NCBI GenBank assembly: GCA_011050175.1
Contig: DRGF01000038.1
Span: forward strand, 1 to 5,988
Source of the DNA: Thermococcus sp.
GTDB lineage: Archaea; Methanobacteriota_B; Thermococci; Thermococcales; Thermococcaceae
Reading direction: 5' to 3'
Length of the DNA stretch: 5,988 nt
Shown piece after piece: positions 5,952-5,988 of this stretch. The notes below the pieces were generated by a model, which did not search any database, was not told where the DNA came from, and worked only from the letters and a program-made list of their open reading frames with translations. The translations under genes were made by a program, and so were the position numbers. Positions within the stretch are counted from its first letter, which is position 1, and each line of letters starts with the position of its first letter.

Positions 5952-5988
5952 GCAACGTCTACCTTCCAATCACCGTTGACCACATAGC
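5948..5988 (+). CDS. hydA: NADP-linked [NiFe] hydrogenase (sulfhydrogenase I) alpha subunit, first 13 codons only (runs off the right edge)
   Basis: The window ends just inside the catalytic large subunit, which would bear the NiFe active site. The ATG overlaps the hydD stop as ATGA and follows a strong GGAGGTGA ribosome binding site at 5937-5944. The 13 visible residues, [13 protein letters not shown], fit the start of group 3b alpha subunits, which begin with a LYLPITIDHIARVEG-type segment as I recall from P. furiosus. The NiFe-binding CxxC motifs lie beyond the window, so integrity cannot be judged. The call rests on this short match and on the beta-gamma-delta-alpha gene order of the family. 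Confidence 0.88.
   Translation, partial: MSNVYLPITVDHI

Noticed and set aside
5346..5969. Open frame of 207 codons on the minus strand opposite hydD
   Set aside because: It is antisense to the well-recognised hydD. The high GC of hydD removes stop codons from the opposite strand. Its composition is rich in Arg and Leu, with no domain visible.

Overview
This window looks like a piece of a Thermococcales chromosome (Thermococcus or a close relative). The four plus-strand genes read as the beta, gamma, delta and alpha subunits of the cytosolic NADP-linked [NiFe] hydrogenase (sulfhydrogenase I, group 3b) of Pyrococcus and Thermococcus, with close agreement to the P. furiosus proteins as I remember them. 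The ribosome binding sites are strong GGTG/GGAGG types, the genes overlap tightly, and there is a cysteine-for-selenocysteine molybdopterin (probably tungstopterin) enzyme. All of this fits a hydrogen-metabolising hyperthermophilic euryarchaeon. The assignment comes from recognition, not from a search.

The window holds two divergent operons. On the minus strand, read from 2903 down to 1, are a formate-dehydrogenase-like catalytic subunit (990-2903), a 16-cysteine polyferredoxin (491-988), and the first 164 codons of a NuoL/NuoM/MrpD-type ion-pumping membrane subunit that runs off the left edge (1-494). On the plus strand, read from about 3156 to the right edge, are hydB (3156-4259), hydG (4256-5146), hydD (5157-5951) and the first 13 codons of hydA (5948-5988). 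Every junction is an ATGA overlap or a gap of 10 bases or fewer, so each side should be one transcript.

Between them lies a 252-base divergent promoter region (2904-3155). Its centre holds a striking structure: a 31-bp unit repeated twice in tandem (2991-3052), containing four copies of the 12-mer AAACCTTTRGTT in alternating orientation at about 15-16 bp spacing. It sits almost exactly midway, 95 bases from one start codon and 98 from the other. It looks like a shared operator array. Its AAC/GTT triplets resemble, but do not exactly match, the known site of the redox/sulfur regulator SurR.

Working model (inference): the minus-strand operon encodes a membrane module in which the molybdopterin enzyme passes electrons through the polyferredoxin to a membrane complex with an ion pump, as in archaeal formate hydrogenlyase. 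The plus-strand operon encodes the soluble enzyme that interconverts H2 and NADPH. One shared operator could switch H2 production and H2 recycling together. The main caution is that the 'formate dehydrogenase' has Ala where the catalytic Arg of E. coli FdhF lies, plus other active-site differences, so its substrate is open.
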